Shown: in pieces, positions 1-13,181 of the stretch
Layout of the letters: each line of letters begins with the position of its first letter
Position numbering within the stretch: position 1 is the first letter of the stretch
Assembly: GCF_000220985.1 (NCBI RefSeq)
Contig: NZ_AFRW01000091.1
Span: 1 to 32,246 of the forward strand
Length of the DNA: 32,246 nucleotides
Reading direction: 5' to 3'
From: Nesterenkonia sp. F
GTDB lineage: Bacteria > Actinomycetota > Actinomycetes > Actinomycetales > Micrococcaceae
Translations under genes and position numbers: made by a program
Notes under the pieces: model-generated
Database searches by the model: none
Told to the model about the DNA's origin: nothing
The model's input: only the letters and a program-made list of their open reading frames with translations

Positions 1-2
1 CG

Positions 3-674
3 CTGACCTCGGTGAGCGACCTGCCCGAACCGGACGACGCCCGGGTCCCGCTGGTGACCATGCCGCTCTACGACGAGGCGATGCGCGGCATCGGGGCGCT
101 GGCCTCGGCCGGCCCCGAGTACGAGATCATCTCCCGCCTGGCCGATCTGGGCCACCGCCGCTTCCTGCACCTGGCGGGCAACTATGCGCACGCCGGCGCC
201 GTGCGGCGCCGCGACATGTACCTGCAGACCCTCGAGGAGCTCGGCCTGGAGTCCGCCGGCGTGGTCGACTGCGGCTGGGACGGCGCCGCCGCGCGCCGGG
301 CCGTCCTCGACCTCCCCGCCGACAGCGGGATCACCGCGATCATCGCCGCCAACGACATCCTCGCCACCGCGGCGGTCAGCGGGGCGATCCGTCGCGGCTG
401 GAGCGTCCCGGAGGACCTCAGCATCACCGGCTGGGACGACACCCGCGTCGCGGCGGTGACCACGCCGTCGATGACCACCGTCGCAGTCCACCACGCGGAG
501 CTCGGCCGGCGGCTGATGCGCCACCTGCTCGACGTCGTCGCCTCTCGGCGCCGCGGCGCCGACGGCGAGACGGATCCGGCGCCGTCGCCGCTGGAGGGCG
601 ATTGGCGGCTGGCCGAGGTCATCTGGCGCGAGTCCACGGGCCCGGCGCCGCAGCCGCCCCACCGCACACGATGA
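3..674 (+). CDS. LacI-family transcriptional regulator, C-terminal part (5' end outside window)
   Basis: The reading frame is open from the window edge, so the helix-turn-helix domain lies upstream and only the effector-binding (periplasmic-binding-protein-like) half is visible. Typical LacI/GalR signatures are seen: GHRRFLHLAG, the stretch ITAIIAANDILATAAV, and the late block VPEDLSITGWDDTRVA followed by PSMTTVAVHHAELGRRL. A GTG at 12 is in frame but would start inside the domain, so it is not the real start. The gene converges on the beta-galactosidase operon, so control of that operon by a galactoside-responsive repressor is a reasonable inference. The effector itself cannot be read from the sequence. 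Family assignment is firm; the target is inferred. Confidence 0.9.
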   Translation: MTSVSDLPEPDDARVPLVTMPLYDEAMRGIGALASAGPEYEIISRLADLGHRRFLHLAGNYAHAGAVRRRDMYLQTLEELGLESAGVVDCGWDGAAARRAVLDLPADSGITAIIAANDILATAAVSGAIRRGWSVPEDLSITGWDDTRVAAVTTPSMTTVAVHHAELGRRLMRHLLDVVASRRRGADGETDPAPSPLEGDWRLAEVIWRESTGPAPQPPHRTR

Positions 675-730
675 GTCCGTGGAAGCTGTCGGAAAGACGC
701 AGCATTCCCACACCTTCCACGGACTCATCG
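669..730. terminator. Long inverted repeat between convergent genes (bidirectional terminator)
   Basis: A perfect 17-bp inverted repeat (arms 669-685 and 714-730, beginning CGATGAGTCCGTGG) encloses a 28-nt loop. It contains the stop codon of the LacI-family gene and ends 7 bp before the stop of the convergent beta-galactosidase gene. There is no T tract. The position argues for a two-way terminator or 3'-end stabiliser. Confidence 0.65.
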
Positions 731-736
731 CCGGGC

Positions 737-5731
<4,995 letters not shown>

Positions 5732-5735
<4 letters not shown>

Positions 5736-7093
5736 CGCTCGGCCCTCCGGATCGTCAGCCCCTTCTCGCGGAAGACCTCCATGGTGTCCGCCTCCGCCCG
5801 GACGACGGCGTCGACCAGGGACGTGCCGCCGGCCTTGGCGCGGAACGCGTCGGCGAGCACGTTGAACGTCTGCTGGGTGGTCGGCCACCACTGCCAGTCC
5901 GGGTTCTGCTGCTCGGCGGCGGGGGCGAAGACCTCGGTGTTGTAGGCCTGCCCGCCGAAGAACTCGCTGCCACCCTGCCGGGGCGCGCCGATGTGGTCGG
6001 GGTTCGCCGACCAGCCGATCCCGCTGTGTTCGATGAGCCCGTCGATGCCGGCGGCGCTGGAGTTCAGCCACACCGCGAACTCCATGGCCTCCCGGGGGTG
6101 CGTGCTGTTGGCCAGCACCGCCGTGGTGGATCCGCCCAGCTGGGCCGATCCGTAGCCGTCGGGCCACTGAGGCAGCGGGGCCACCCGCCACTTCCCCTCG
6201 GCGCCGCTGACGCCCTCCAGCAGAGCGTCGCCCCAGGAGGCGCTCATCAGCGTGGCGATCCGGCCCTCCGCGGCGGCGGCGAACCAGCCGGGCGAGAAGG
6301 GCTGCAGCTGGGTGGAGACGATCTCGTCGTCGATGGCGGCGTCGAAGAACCGGGCGACGTCCAGAGTGGACTCGCCGGCCATGTCGATGACCCAGCCGTC
6401 GTCCTCGGCGTTCAGCCAGACGGCGCCGGCCTGCATGGCATGGGCGGCGAAGACGGACGTGTCGGCCAGGGGGAAGGTGCCCATGAATCGTCCGGCGTCG
6501 CGAACCTCCGCGCCGATCTCGGCCCATTCCTGCCAGGTCTCCGGTGGAGCGGCACCGACGTCGTCGAGGAGGTCGGGGCGGTGGTAGAGCGCCGTGGGCC
6601 CGGAGTCCTGGGGGACGCCGTAGACCCCGCCGGCGAAGCTGACCTGGCCCCAGAGCGTGGGGTCGAAGCGGTCGGCATACTCGTCGATGCCGTAGCGACT
6701 GAGATCGACCACCCCGTCGACCAGCATGAACTCGGGAACGCTGCGCATCTCCACCTGCGCCAGGTCCGGCCCCGAACCGGCGGCGAGCGCGCTGTACAGC
6801 TTCTGGTAGCCGCCGTCGTTGCCGCCGGGGATCCAGGAGATCTCGACCTGGACCCGGGGGTTCTCCGCGTTCCAGAGGTCGGCGACGGCCTGCAGCTCCT
6901 TCAGCCAGGCCCAGCAGGTCAGCGTGACAGTCTCTCCCGAGTCGGCGGCCGGGATCGTCGGCTCGGCGTTCACCGAGGAGGTCCCCGGCACCGAGCAGCC
7001 GGCCAGCGCGGCCGCACCGGCGCCGACCCCCAGACCCAGCCCGCCGCGGAGCAGCCCGCGTCGGGTCAGCGGCGGGCGCGGTCGGGCCTTCAT
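5732..7093 (-). CDS. Sugar ABC transporter solute-binding lipoprotein
   Basis: Extracytoplasmic sugar-binding protein of the family-1 type, 453 residues from the ATG at 7093. The N-terminus carries a twin-arginine-like RRGLL at 11-15, a hydrophobic Gly/Ala segment and a lipobox LAGC with the acylated Cys at 33, so it should be exported and lipid-anchored. Family features include TLTCWAWLKELQAVADLWN, PRVQVEISWIPGG and the later YHRPDLLDDVG. An in-frame GTG at 7129 would add 12 residues. The ATG is preferred because it gives a clean signal peptide and is preceded by GGGGA. It is the first gene of the binding protein/permease/permease/beta-galactosidase operon and probably binds a beta-galactoside. 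Confidence 0.92.
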
Positions 7094-7202
7094 GCGCGTC
7101 CCCGTCGCGGCGAGCCGGTCGCCGTACACGTCATCGACAGTCCTCCCGCCTGGTCAGGGCCCCTCGCCCGACGATTCACACAGAAATGAACAGGTGCGAT
7201 CA

Positions 7203-7231
7203 ACTATCAACGAGAGGCGTCACCGTGTCAA
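7203..7231 (-). promoter_or_regulatory. Promoter of the galactoside transport operon
   Basis: On the minus strand a perfect TTGACA (7231-7226) is followed after 17 nt by GATAGT (7208-7203), placing transcription start near 7196 with a leader of about 100 nt. GTGAC is directly repeated on both sides of the -35 box, GTTGAT is repeated across the -10 box, and a TTCA(8)TGAA half-site pair lies just downstream (about 7175-7190). Any of these could be a LacI-type operator, but none is a convincing long palindrome. Confidence 0.7.
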
Positions 7232-7284
7232 GAGTCACATTCGTGTCCATCTCGATCCGCCGGACCTGCTCTCCGCAGTCGTCG

Positions 7285-7319
7285 TTGCCGTCCGACCGCC
7301 GGCGCGCCAGACTGGCAGG
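7285..7319 (+). promoter_or_regulatory. Leaderless promoter of the nitrilase-family gene
   Basis: TTGCCG (7285-7290), 17-nt spacer, CAGACT (7308-7313), then 6 nt to the ATG at 7320. Transcription should begin at or next to the A of ATG, and no Shine-Dalgarno at proper distance exists. Confidence 0.65.
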
Positions 7320-8180
7320 ATGCGCATCGCTCTGCTGCAGGCCGCCGCCGTCCCGCTCGACGTCGACCACGACCTGGCCGTCGTCGACGCCGCCGCGGCC
7401 GACGCCGCCGCCCGCGGCGCCGAGCTGCTGCTCACCCCGGAGCTCTTCCCGGTCGGCTACGCCCCGGCGCGGATCCGCACCGAGCTCGCCGACGCCGTGA
7501 TCGACGACGCCGCCGCGCGCCTGGCGGCGATCGCCCGGCGCCACGGCGTCGCCCTGGTGCACAGCCTCCCCTCGCACGCCGACCCGCGCCGCGGGATCAC
7601 CGCGACGCTGGTCGACGACGCGGGAGCGGTCCGTGCCGTCCACACGAAGACCCACCTCTTCGGCCCCGCCGAGCAGGAGGCCTTCAGCCCCGGTCAGGCG
7701 CGGCCGCCCCTGGTCAAGCTCGGCGGTCTGACCCTGGGACTGCTGATCTGCTATGAAGTCGAGTTCCCCGAGACGGTGCGCGATCTGGCCGTCCGCGGGG
7801 CCGACGTCGTGCTGGTCCCGACCGCGCTGGCGGGCTGCCCGACCGTGGCGCGCACGCTGGTGCCGGCGCGGGCCGTCGAGAACGGGATCACCGTCGCCTA
7901 CGCCAATCACTGCGGAGCCGAGGAGGGGCTGGTCTTCGACGGCGAGAGCGTCATCGCCGGCCCCGACGGCGCCCCGGCGCCGCGCCTCGAGGCAGGTCCC
8001 GAACCGGCGATGCGCGCCGGAGAGATCACGCCGGCCCGCGCCGGAAGCGAGCCGGAGCTGCTGGTCGCCGAGGTCGGCCCCGCCCGCGGGCGCATCACCC
8101 CTCAGCAGGACCCGGACGGCCCCTGGTACCTGAACGACCGCCGACCCGCGCTCTACCGCCGCTGGGCGGAGGAGGACTGA
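7320..8180 (+). CDS. Carbon-nitrogen hydrolase (nitrilase superfamily amidase)
   Basis: This 286-residue cytoplasmic protein has the complete Glu-Lys-Cys triad of the nitrilase superfamily: E41 in LLTPELFPVGY, K110 in HTKTHLFG and C144 in LLICYEVEFPE. Length and motif spacing fit the aliphatic amidase/omega-amidase-like branches that hydrolyse small amides or carbamoyl groups. The substrate cannot be assigned. The start is set by an ATG 6 nt after a CAGACT -10 box (leaderless). The gene is divergent from the sugar-binding-protein gene, and a strong hairpin follows its stop, so it appears monocistronic. Confidence 0.9.
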   Translation: MRIALLQAAAVPLDVDHDLAVVDAAAADAAARGAELLLTPELFPVGYAPARIRTELADAVIDDAAARLAAIARRHGVALVHSLPSHADPRRGITATLVDDAGAVRAVHTKTHLFGPAEQEAFSPGQARPPLVKLGGLTLGLLICYEVEFPETVRDLAVRGADVVLVPTALAGCPTVARTLVPARAVENGITVAYANHCGAEEGLVFDGESVIAGPDGAPAPRLEAGPEPAMRAGEITPARAGSEPELLVAEVGPARGRITPQQDPDGPWYLNDRRPALYRRWAEED

Positions 8181-8196
8181 CGACCAAGCCGGTCAC

Positions 8197-8234
8197 GTCG
8201 GCGCGGAATCAGCCTTCGGGCTGATGGCGCCGAC
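8197..8234 (+). terminator. Two-tier hairpin with UUCG tetraloop
   Basis: The outer 8-bp stem GTCGGCGC/GCGCCGAC (8197-8204 with 8227-8234) and the inner 7-bp stem ATCAGCC/GGCTGAT (8208-8214 with 8219-8225) are closed by a TTCG tetraloop. The structure is extremely stable, starts 17 bp after the nitrilase-family stop codon and lacks a T tract. Confidence 0.7.
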
Positions 8235-8259
8235 TCAGTGCTCGGTCAGGATGGACCCC

Positions 8260-8808
8260 ATGATCGAGCTGCTCTCCGCCGACGCCCTGCTGGCCGCCCA
8301 GTCCGCCAGCCTGCCCGAGGACCACTGGATCGGCCAGCTGCAGCGCTGGGCCGATTCGCTGCCCGACGCCCTGCAGTGGCTGGGCATCGTCCTCATCTCC
8401 GCGATCCCCTTCGTGGAGTCCTACTTCGGTGCGCCCATCGGCGTGATCGTCGGCCTGCATCCGGCGGTCGCGGTGGCGACGGCGACAGTGGGCAACATGC
8501 TCTCGCTGATCGTCGTCGTGTATCTGGCCCACTGGGTGCGCACCGCGATCCTGCACCGCCGCGACCCCGACCGCACGACGACCGACTCGCCGAAGCGTGA
8601 ACGGGTGCAGAAGATCTTCGACCGCTTCGGCGTCCCCGGAGTGAGCATCCTGGGGCCGCTGGCGCTGCCGAGCCAGATCACCGCGCCGCTGATGGTCTCC
8701 TTCGGCGCGAACCGGCGTGCGGTGATGGCCTGGATGCTGGTCTCGGTGATCCTCTGGGGCACCGGCTTCGCCCTGCTGGGCGTCGGCCTGCTGCGCCTCA
8801 TCGCCTGA
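8260..8808 (+). CDS. Small multidrug-export / DedA-like membrane protein
   Basis: About 182 residues with four to five hydrophobic segments: LGIVLISAIPFVESYFGAPI, a following VATATVGNMLSLIVVVYLA helix, and two near the C-terminus. The pattern AIPFVESYFGAP together with RFGVPGVSILGPLALPSQIT matches the small multi-drug export protein family (Sm_multidrug_ex, related in layout to DedA). Members are poorly characterised inner-membrane proteins, and actual drug export is unproven. Start choice: ATG at 8260 has GGATGG 5 nt upstream, while ATG at 8251 (three residues longer) lacks a spaced ribosome site. It converges on the membrane protein gene ending at 8842. Confidence 0.8.
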   Translation: MIELLSADALLAAQSASLPEDHWIGQLQRWADSLPDALQWLGIVLISAIPFVESYFGAPIGVIVGLHPAVAVATATVGNMLSLIVVVYLAHWVRTAILHRRDPDRTTTDSPKRERVQKIFDRFGVPGVSILGPLALPSQITAPLMVSFGANRRAVMAWMLVSVILWGTGFALLGVGLLRLIA

Positions 8809-8845
8809 CGGCCCGGCACCGCTCCGGCCGCACGGCCGTCGTCAG
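8805..8845. terminator. Convergent-gene hairpin pairing the two stop codons
   Basis: CTGAC (8805-8809) pairs with GTCAG (8841-8845). GGC/GCC continues the stem past a 3-nt bulge, and an inner CGGCC/GGCCG can also form. Both flanking stop codons lie in the stem. Candidate two-way terminator. Confidence 0.5.
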
Positions 8846-9981
8846 CGCTGCTCGGCGTCGCGCGGGTAGCGGAGCTGCTCGCGGCTGCCCTGGGTGAGGT
8901 TCTCCAGATCGGTCTCCGGGTCGAAGTTCGACCCGACCGCCCCGGCGACGGTGCCCATCGAGGCCGCCAGCCAGGCGATGTCGACGTAGTTCATCAGCGT
9001 GCCGTCCAGCCCTTCCTGAGTCTGTGCCATATACGTCGGATCGATCAGCAGCAGCGAGATCGTCAGGATCCCGGCGAAGAGCAGCAGGTAGAGCACAGCG
9101 ACGCTGACCAGCAGGCTGAGCACCGTGGCCACGGAGTACATCGCCGCCAGCCGGCGGCCGCCGGCCGAACCGGGACCGTCCCAGAGGCGGTTGCGCAGCA
9201 TCAGCCACAGCACGAGACCGAGGACCGCCAGCACCGTGATGACCGCCAGCCGCCAGCTGGGCAGCGCCTCGGCGATCCCCCAGATCGAGCCGTAGAAGAC
9301 GCCGAAGGCCCCGGTGGCGCTGGCCGCGGCGAAGACTCCGGAGAGCTTCGGCAGCGAGAGCAGCGGCTCGTTGCTCACCGCGATGCCCAGCGTCATCCAG
9401 ACGCGGGCCGGCCAGGTGAAGCGCGGGGTGATGTAGGCGGAGTCCCGCTCGCCGTCCTGCTCCAGTCGCCAGCCGACGCGCAGGTGCTCCACGGGGTCGA
9501 GAGAGTGCCGGCGCAGCGTGACCAGGGCGCGGTCGAGCTCGTGCCGCAGCCCGTGCAGCACGCGCACCGGCCCCTGCACCGGCAGGGAGATGACCGCCAG
9601 CCGCTCCGAGAAGTGCAGCTCCGCCGACTTCGGCCCGCTGGCGCCGATCCGCGGGATCTCGGTGATGACCACCGTCATCGACGCGCTCTCCTCGCGCGCC
9701 CACTCCTGGGCGACGTCGACGTCGAGGGTCCCGTCGGAGCGCAGCGGCAGCCGCTTCTGCCGATGGGTGATCTCGTGCTCCTCGCCCCACTGCTGCGGTC
9801 CGCGCCGCAGCAGGCGCCGGACCAGGTAGGACGTGCGTCCCGGGTCGGAGATGATGGTGACCCGCCCGCCGCGCAGCGAGCTCTCCTCCACCGCCTCCTC
9901 GGCGCGCTCCTCCCCGGACCGTCCGACGTCCTCCCGGGACGACGAGCCGTTCGACTCCGGCTGCTCATGCTCCACGGACAC
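8842..9981 (-). CDS. Unknown four-helix membrane protein with long cytosolic N-terminus
   Basis: I do not recognise a family. The 379-residue protein has an acidic Ser/Glu-rich leader (1-35), a soluble region to about 200 containing RRLLRRGPQQWGEE and SMTVVITEIPRIG, then predicted membrane segments near 209-236, 244-262, 282-312 and 332-350, ending in a charged tail. The start is the GTG at 9981, preceded by GGGAGG with 7-nt spacing; a second GTG two codons later is also possible. A TAGGAT (minus strand, near 10045) could be a -10 box. The gene stands alone, convergent with the DedA-like gene. Confidence 0.75.
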   Translation of the reverse strand: MSVEHEQPESNGSSSREDVGRSGEERAEEAVEESSLRGGRVTIISDPGRTSYLVRRLLRRGPQQWGEEHEITHRQKRLPLRSDGTLDVDVAQEWAREESASMTVVITEIPRIGASGPKSAELHFSERLAVISLPVQGPVRVLHGLRHELDRALVTLRRHSLDPVEHLRVGWRLEQDGERDSAYITPRFTWPARVWMTLGIAVSNEPLLSLPKLSGVFAAASATGAFGVFYGSIWGIAEALPSWRLAVITVLAVLGLVLWLMLRNRLWDGPGSAGGRRLAAMYSVATVLSLLVSVAVLYLLLFAGILTISLLLIDPTYMAQTQEGLDGTLMNYVDIAWLAASMGTVAGAVGSNFDPETDLENLTQGSREQLRYPRDAEQR

Positions 9982-10138
9982 GTTCCTCCCTCCCGGGCCG
10001 ATCGCGAGGATCACGCCGGACGACGGTGCTGACGACGCCACCATCCTAGCCAGCCCCGCCGGAGAGCGCACCGGACGGCGCGACGTCGGACCTCGGCCCG
10101 GCAGTGCCCGGACCGCCCCTCGAGGCGCCGCCGACCGC

Positions 10139-11212
10139 TCAGGACTCGGAGAGCATGTCCAGCACCAGCGGCCTGACCTTCGAGCCGTAGAGCTCGACGG
10201 CGCGCAGCATGTGCTCGTGGGCGAGCGAACCGTTGCCGTACTTCAGGCCGAAGCGCGAGATGCCCAGGAGCTTCTGCGAGCGCACGATCTTGCGCGCGAC
10301 CGTCTCCGGCGAGCCGACGTAGAGCGAGCCGTGCTCGACCTCCTCGGCGAACTGGTCACGGCCCGGCCGGCCGCCGCCCCAGCCGCGCTCCCGGCCGAGC
10401 TGGGCCATGGTGTCGGCCCAGGACGGGTAGAAGATCTCGCGAGCCTCGTCGTCGGTGTCGGCGACGAAGCCGTGGGAGTGCATCGCCACTCGACGATCGT
10501 CCGCGAAGCCGAACTCGCCGAGCGCGCGGTGGTAGAGCTCGACCAGCGGGCGGAAGCGCTGCGGGGCGCCCCCGATGACCGCCAGCTCCAGACCGAGTCC
10601 GTGCCGGGCGGCGCGGACCGCCGAGGCCGGAGTGCCGCCGACGGCGACCCAGGCGGGCAGCCCGTGCTCATGGGCGGTCTTCGGGTAGATCTGCTGATCT
10701 TTCAGCGCCGGGCGCATCGTCCCCTCCCAGGACACCGGCCCCTCGGAGCGCAGTCGGGCGAAGAGATCGAGCTTCTCCTCGAAGAGCCGCTCGTAGTCGG
10801 AGAGCTCGTAGCCGAAGAGACCGTAGGACTCGATGAAGGAGCCGCGGCCGAGCGAGACTTCGGCGCGCCCGCCGGTGAGCCCGTCGATGGTCGCGAAGCG
10901 CTGGTAGACCCGGACCGGGTCGTCGGAGGAGAGCACCGTGACCGCGGAGATGAGCTTGAGCCGCTCGGTGGCCGCGCCGACGGCGGAGAGGACGACGTCG
11001 GGCGAGGAGATCGCATAGTCGGGGCGATGGTGCTCTCCGACGCCGAGGACGTCGACGCCGGTCTCGTCGGCCATGCGCGCCTCGGCGAGGACGTTGCGCA
11101 GGACCTCCGGCTGGGTCAGGGTCCGCGAGCCGTCGGCGGAGGCGGTGACGTCGCCGAAGGTGTGCAGGCCCAGTTCGAACTGGTCGTGGTGGCGCTCTGT
11201 GCTGATGCTCAT
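10139..11212 (-). CDS. LLM-class flavin-dependent oxidoreductase (luciferase-like)
   Basis: This 357-residue protein belongs to the bacterial-luciferase-like TIM-barrel family, which uses reduced FMN or F420. Visible family features are the N-terminal ELGLHTFGDV strand, ADETGVDVLGVGEHHRPDY, TERLKLISAVTVLSSDDPVRVYQRFATIDGL-type barrel strands (LSSDDPVRVYQ, FATIDGLTGGRAEVSLGRGS) and the late YVGSPETVARKIV. The GEHHR segment is typical of the FMN-type group. The substrate is unknown. The ATG at 11212 has GAGG 5 nt upstream. The gene is divergent from the DEAD-box helicase, across an unusually AT-rich block. Confidence 0.9.
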   Translation of the reverse strand: MSISTERHHDQFELGLHTFGDVTASADGSRTLTQPEVLRNVLAEARMADETGVDVLGVGEHHRPDYAISSPDVVLSAVGAATERLKLISAVTVLSSDDPVRVYQRFATIDGLTGGRAEVSLGRGSFIESYGLFGYELSDYERLFEEKLDLFARLRSEGPVSWEGTMRPALKDQQIYPKTAHEHGLPAWVAVGGTPASAVRAARHGLGLELAVIGGAPQRFRPLVELYHRALGEFGFADDRRVAMHSHGFVADTDDEAREIFYPSWADTMAQLGRERGWGGGRPGRDQFAEEVEHGSLYVGSPETVARKIVRSQKLLGISRFGLKYGNGSLAHEHMLRAVELYGSKVRPLVLDMLSES

Positions 11213-11247
11213 GACCGCCTCAACAGCCGCGTCCCGGCCGCCATTCC

Positions 11248-11265
11248 TTGAAATTTGAAATTCGA
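11248..11265. repeat. AT-rich tandem repeat TTGAAAT-TTGAAAT-TCGA between divergent genes
   Basis: TTGAAAT is repeated head to tail at 11248-11254 and 11255-11261, followed by TCGA. It is the most AT-rich stretch of the neighbourhood and lies 36 bp upstream of the luciferase-like gene. It could be a promoter or operator for that gene. No matching regulator is identified. Confidence 0.4.
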
Positions 11266-11349
11266 GGGCGGCGCCCGTGCTCCGATGATCGGTCCTGCTC
11301 GCCGAGGCCCTCCGCGGACACCGATGCCGGCGGATTCGCCTCGAGCAGG

Positions 11350-11355
11350 TAGACT
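11350..11355 (+). promoter_or_regulatory. Probable -10 box for the DEAD-box helicase inside an inverted repeat
   Basis: TAGACT at 11350-11355 matches the -10 boxes seen elsewhere in this window. It lies within GCAGGT (11345-11350) and ACCTGC (11362-11367), a 6-bp inverted repeat that could be an operator. Transcription would start near 11362, leaving a leader of about 190 nt. No good -35 box is seen. Confidence 0.45.
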
Positions 11356-11415
11356 GGTCGAACCTGCGGACCCGCCCCGGGTCCCCTGCGTCGACTGGAC
11401 GCCCCGCCCGACGCC

Positions 11416-11530
11416 GCCGGCATTCCGCCGGCCCGGGCTCGGAAGCTTCTCACTCGGCGAGAAGAGAGCACCACACCGTGCTCCCGCCACCGTGCCGGAT
11501 CCGCGCGCCGCCCTGAGACGGCGAGCCGCG
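11416..11530 (+). promoter_or_regulatory. Structured 5' leader of the DEAD-box helicase mRNA
   Basis: Four hairpins follow one another: GCCGGC/GCCGGC (11416-11432), CTTCTC/GAGAAG (11446-11464), GAGCAC/GTGCTC (11466-11483) and CGCCG/CGGCG (11506-11523), the last possibly extended by outer CGCG pairs. The 342 bp between the luciferase-like gene and the helicase start hold only this leader, the AT-rich block and the -10 candidate. Helicases of this family are often autoregulated through leader structure; that is an inference here. Confidence 0.45.
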
Positions 11531-11554
11531 CGCCGGCCCTTCGAAAGGTCCCTC

Positions 11555-13081
11555 ATCACGACTTCGCAGACCACCACCTTCGCCGCCCTGGGCGTGCCCG
11601 CACCGCTGGTGCAGGTCCTGGACGCGGCCGGCAAGACCTCCGCCTTCCCCATCCAGCAGGACACCCTGCCGGACACGCTCGACGGCCGGGACGTCCTCGG
11701 CCGCGGCAAGACCGGCTCCGGCAAGACGCTGGCCTTCTCCATCCCGCTGGCCGCCCGCCTGGCCGCCTCCGGCGCCGGCCCCGCGGCCCCGCGCCGTCCC
11801 CGCGGCCTGGTGCTCGCCCCCACCCGCGAGCTGGCCACCCAGATCGCCGAGGCCCTGGCCCCGCTGGCCGAGGCCTACGGCATGCGCACCACCACCATCT
11901 ACGGCGGGGTGAACCAGAAGCGGCAGACCGATGCGCTGGCCCGCGGCGTCGACGTCGTCGTCGCCTGCCCCGGCCGTCTGGAGGACCTGCTCGGCCAGGG
12001 CGAACTGAGCCTGGGCGACGTCGAGGTCACCGTCCTCGACGAGGCCGACCACATGGCCGACCTCGGCTTCCTGCCGGGCGTCACGCGGATCCTGGCGCAG
12101 ACTCCGGACACCGGTCAGCGGCTGTTCTTCTCCGCCACGCTGGACAAGGAGGTCGACAAGCTCGTCCGCCGGTTCCTCCACGACGAGGTGCTGCACTCGG
12201 TCGACGACCCGACCTCGCACGTCTCGGCGATGACCCACCACGTCTTCGAGGTCTCCGCCGACGACAAGAAGCCGCTGGTCCAGGCGCTGGCCTCCGGCCG
12301 CGGCAAGCGACTGCTGTTCACCCGCACCAAGCACCAGGCCAAGCGCCTGGCCAAGCAGCTGACCACCCAGGGCATCCCTGCAGTGGATCTGCACGGCAAC
12401 CTCTCGCAGAACCAGCGCGACCGCAGCCTGGCCGCCTTCGGCCAGGGCGACGTGCAGGTGCTGGTGGCCACCGACGTCGCCGCCCGCGGTGTGCACGTCG
12501 ACGCGATCGAGCTGGTCGTCCACGTGGACCCGCCGGCCGAGCACAAGGCGTACCTGCACCGCTCGGGCCGCACCGCCCGCGCCGGCAGCGCCGGCGACGT
12601 CGTCACGGTGATGCTGCCCGAGCAGCGCCGCGACACCGAGCAGCTGCTGCGCAAGGCCGCGATCGACGCGAAGCCCGTCTCCGTCACCCCAGACTCGACC
12701 GCCGTCGCCGAACTGGTGGGCGAGCAGGCCGCGCACGTGGAGCCCGCGCCCCGCGGCGCCTCCGGCGGCGCGCCGAAGGGCGGGCAGAACGGCGGACAGA
12801 AGGGCTCGCGGAACGGCTCCGGCGGCTCGCGGGGCGGCTCGCGCGGGTCCTCCGGGAAGGGCCGTGGCCGTGGATCGGAGCGCGGCTCCGGCCAGAGCTC
12901 GGGTCAGGGACAGGGCTCGGGCCAGTCCCGCGGCGCCCGGAGCTCCGGGCAGAACTCCGGCACGCCGGCCGGCCAGGGCGCAGGACGGGGATCGTCCCGC
13001 GGACGTCGCGGCGGACGCGGTCAGGGCGACCAGGGCGGTCGTCGTGCCTCGGCTCCGGCGGGCTCGCCGGCCCGCGGCTGA
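11555..13081 (+). CDS. DEAD-box ATP-dependent RNA helicase
   Basis: About 508 residues from 11555. Motifs in order: Q-motif FPIQQDTLPD (31-40), Walker A RGKTGSGKT (50-58), PTRELATQ, DEAD at 162-165, SAT 193-195, HGNLSQNQRDRSLAAF, ATDVAARGVHVD and HRSGRTARAG (335-344). It unwinds structured RNA using ATP, as in cold adaptation or ribosome/RNA turnover. From about 395 there is a Gly/Ser/Arg/Gln-rich tail with RGG-like repeats, probably RNA-binding. Start: the frame is open from ATG 11255, but the only well-placed ribosome site (AAAGG, 6-nt gap) points to an ATC at 11555, which also gives the usual N-terminal length. GTG 11492 is the first conventional start downstream of the presumed promoter but lacks a ribosome site. 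Confidence 0.9.
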   Translation: MTTSQTTTFAALGVPAPLVQVLDAAGKTSAFPIQQDTLPDTLDGRDVLGRGKTGSGKTLAFSIPLAARLAASGAGPAAPRRPRGLVLAPTRELATQIAEALAPLAEAYGMRTTTIYGGVNQKRQTDALARGVDVVVACPGRLEDLLGQGELSLGDVEVTVLDEADHMADLGFLPGVTRILAQTPDTGQRLFFSATLDKEVDKLVRRFLHDEVLHSVDDPTSHVSAMTHHVFEVSADDKKPLVQALASGRGKRLLFTRTKHQAKRLAKQLTTQGIPAVDLHGNLSQNQRDRSLAAFGQGDVQVLVATDVAARGVHVDAIELVVHVDPPAEHKAYLHRSGRTARAGSAGDVVTVMLPEQRRDTEQLLRKAAIDAKPVSVTPDSTAVAELVGEQAAHVEPAPRGASGGAPKGGQNGGQKGSRNGSGGSRGGSRGSSGKGRGRGSERGSGQSSGQGQGSGQSRGARSSGQNSGTPAGQGAGRGSSRGRRGGRGQGDQGGRRASAPAGSPARG

Positions 13082-13121
13082 GCGCACCATGACGCGGCGC
13101 TGATCCGGCGCCGCCCCGCGA

Positions 13122-13170
13122 CGACGGCGGCGCGCCGGCGGAGGATCTGCCCCTCGGCGCGCCGCCGTCG
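13122..13170 (+). terminator. 15-bp stem terminator after the helicase gene
   Basis: Perfect arms 13122-13136 and 13156-13170 (CGACGGCGGCGCGCC and its complement) with a 19-nt loop, 40 bp after the helicase stop. No T tract follows. Confidence 0.7.
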
Positions 13171-13181
13171 ATCCATCGTCC

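Noticed and set aside
11255-11554. 100-residue N-terminal extension of the DEAD-box helicase
   Set aside because: Pro/Arg-rich, no ribosome site, and it includes the likely promoter and leader hairpins; helicases of this family begin close to the Q-motif.
12780-13078. Repetitive GGC/TCC-rich tract as a non-coding repeat
   Set aside because: It is in frame and encodes the Gly/Ser/Arg tail typical of RNA helicases.
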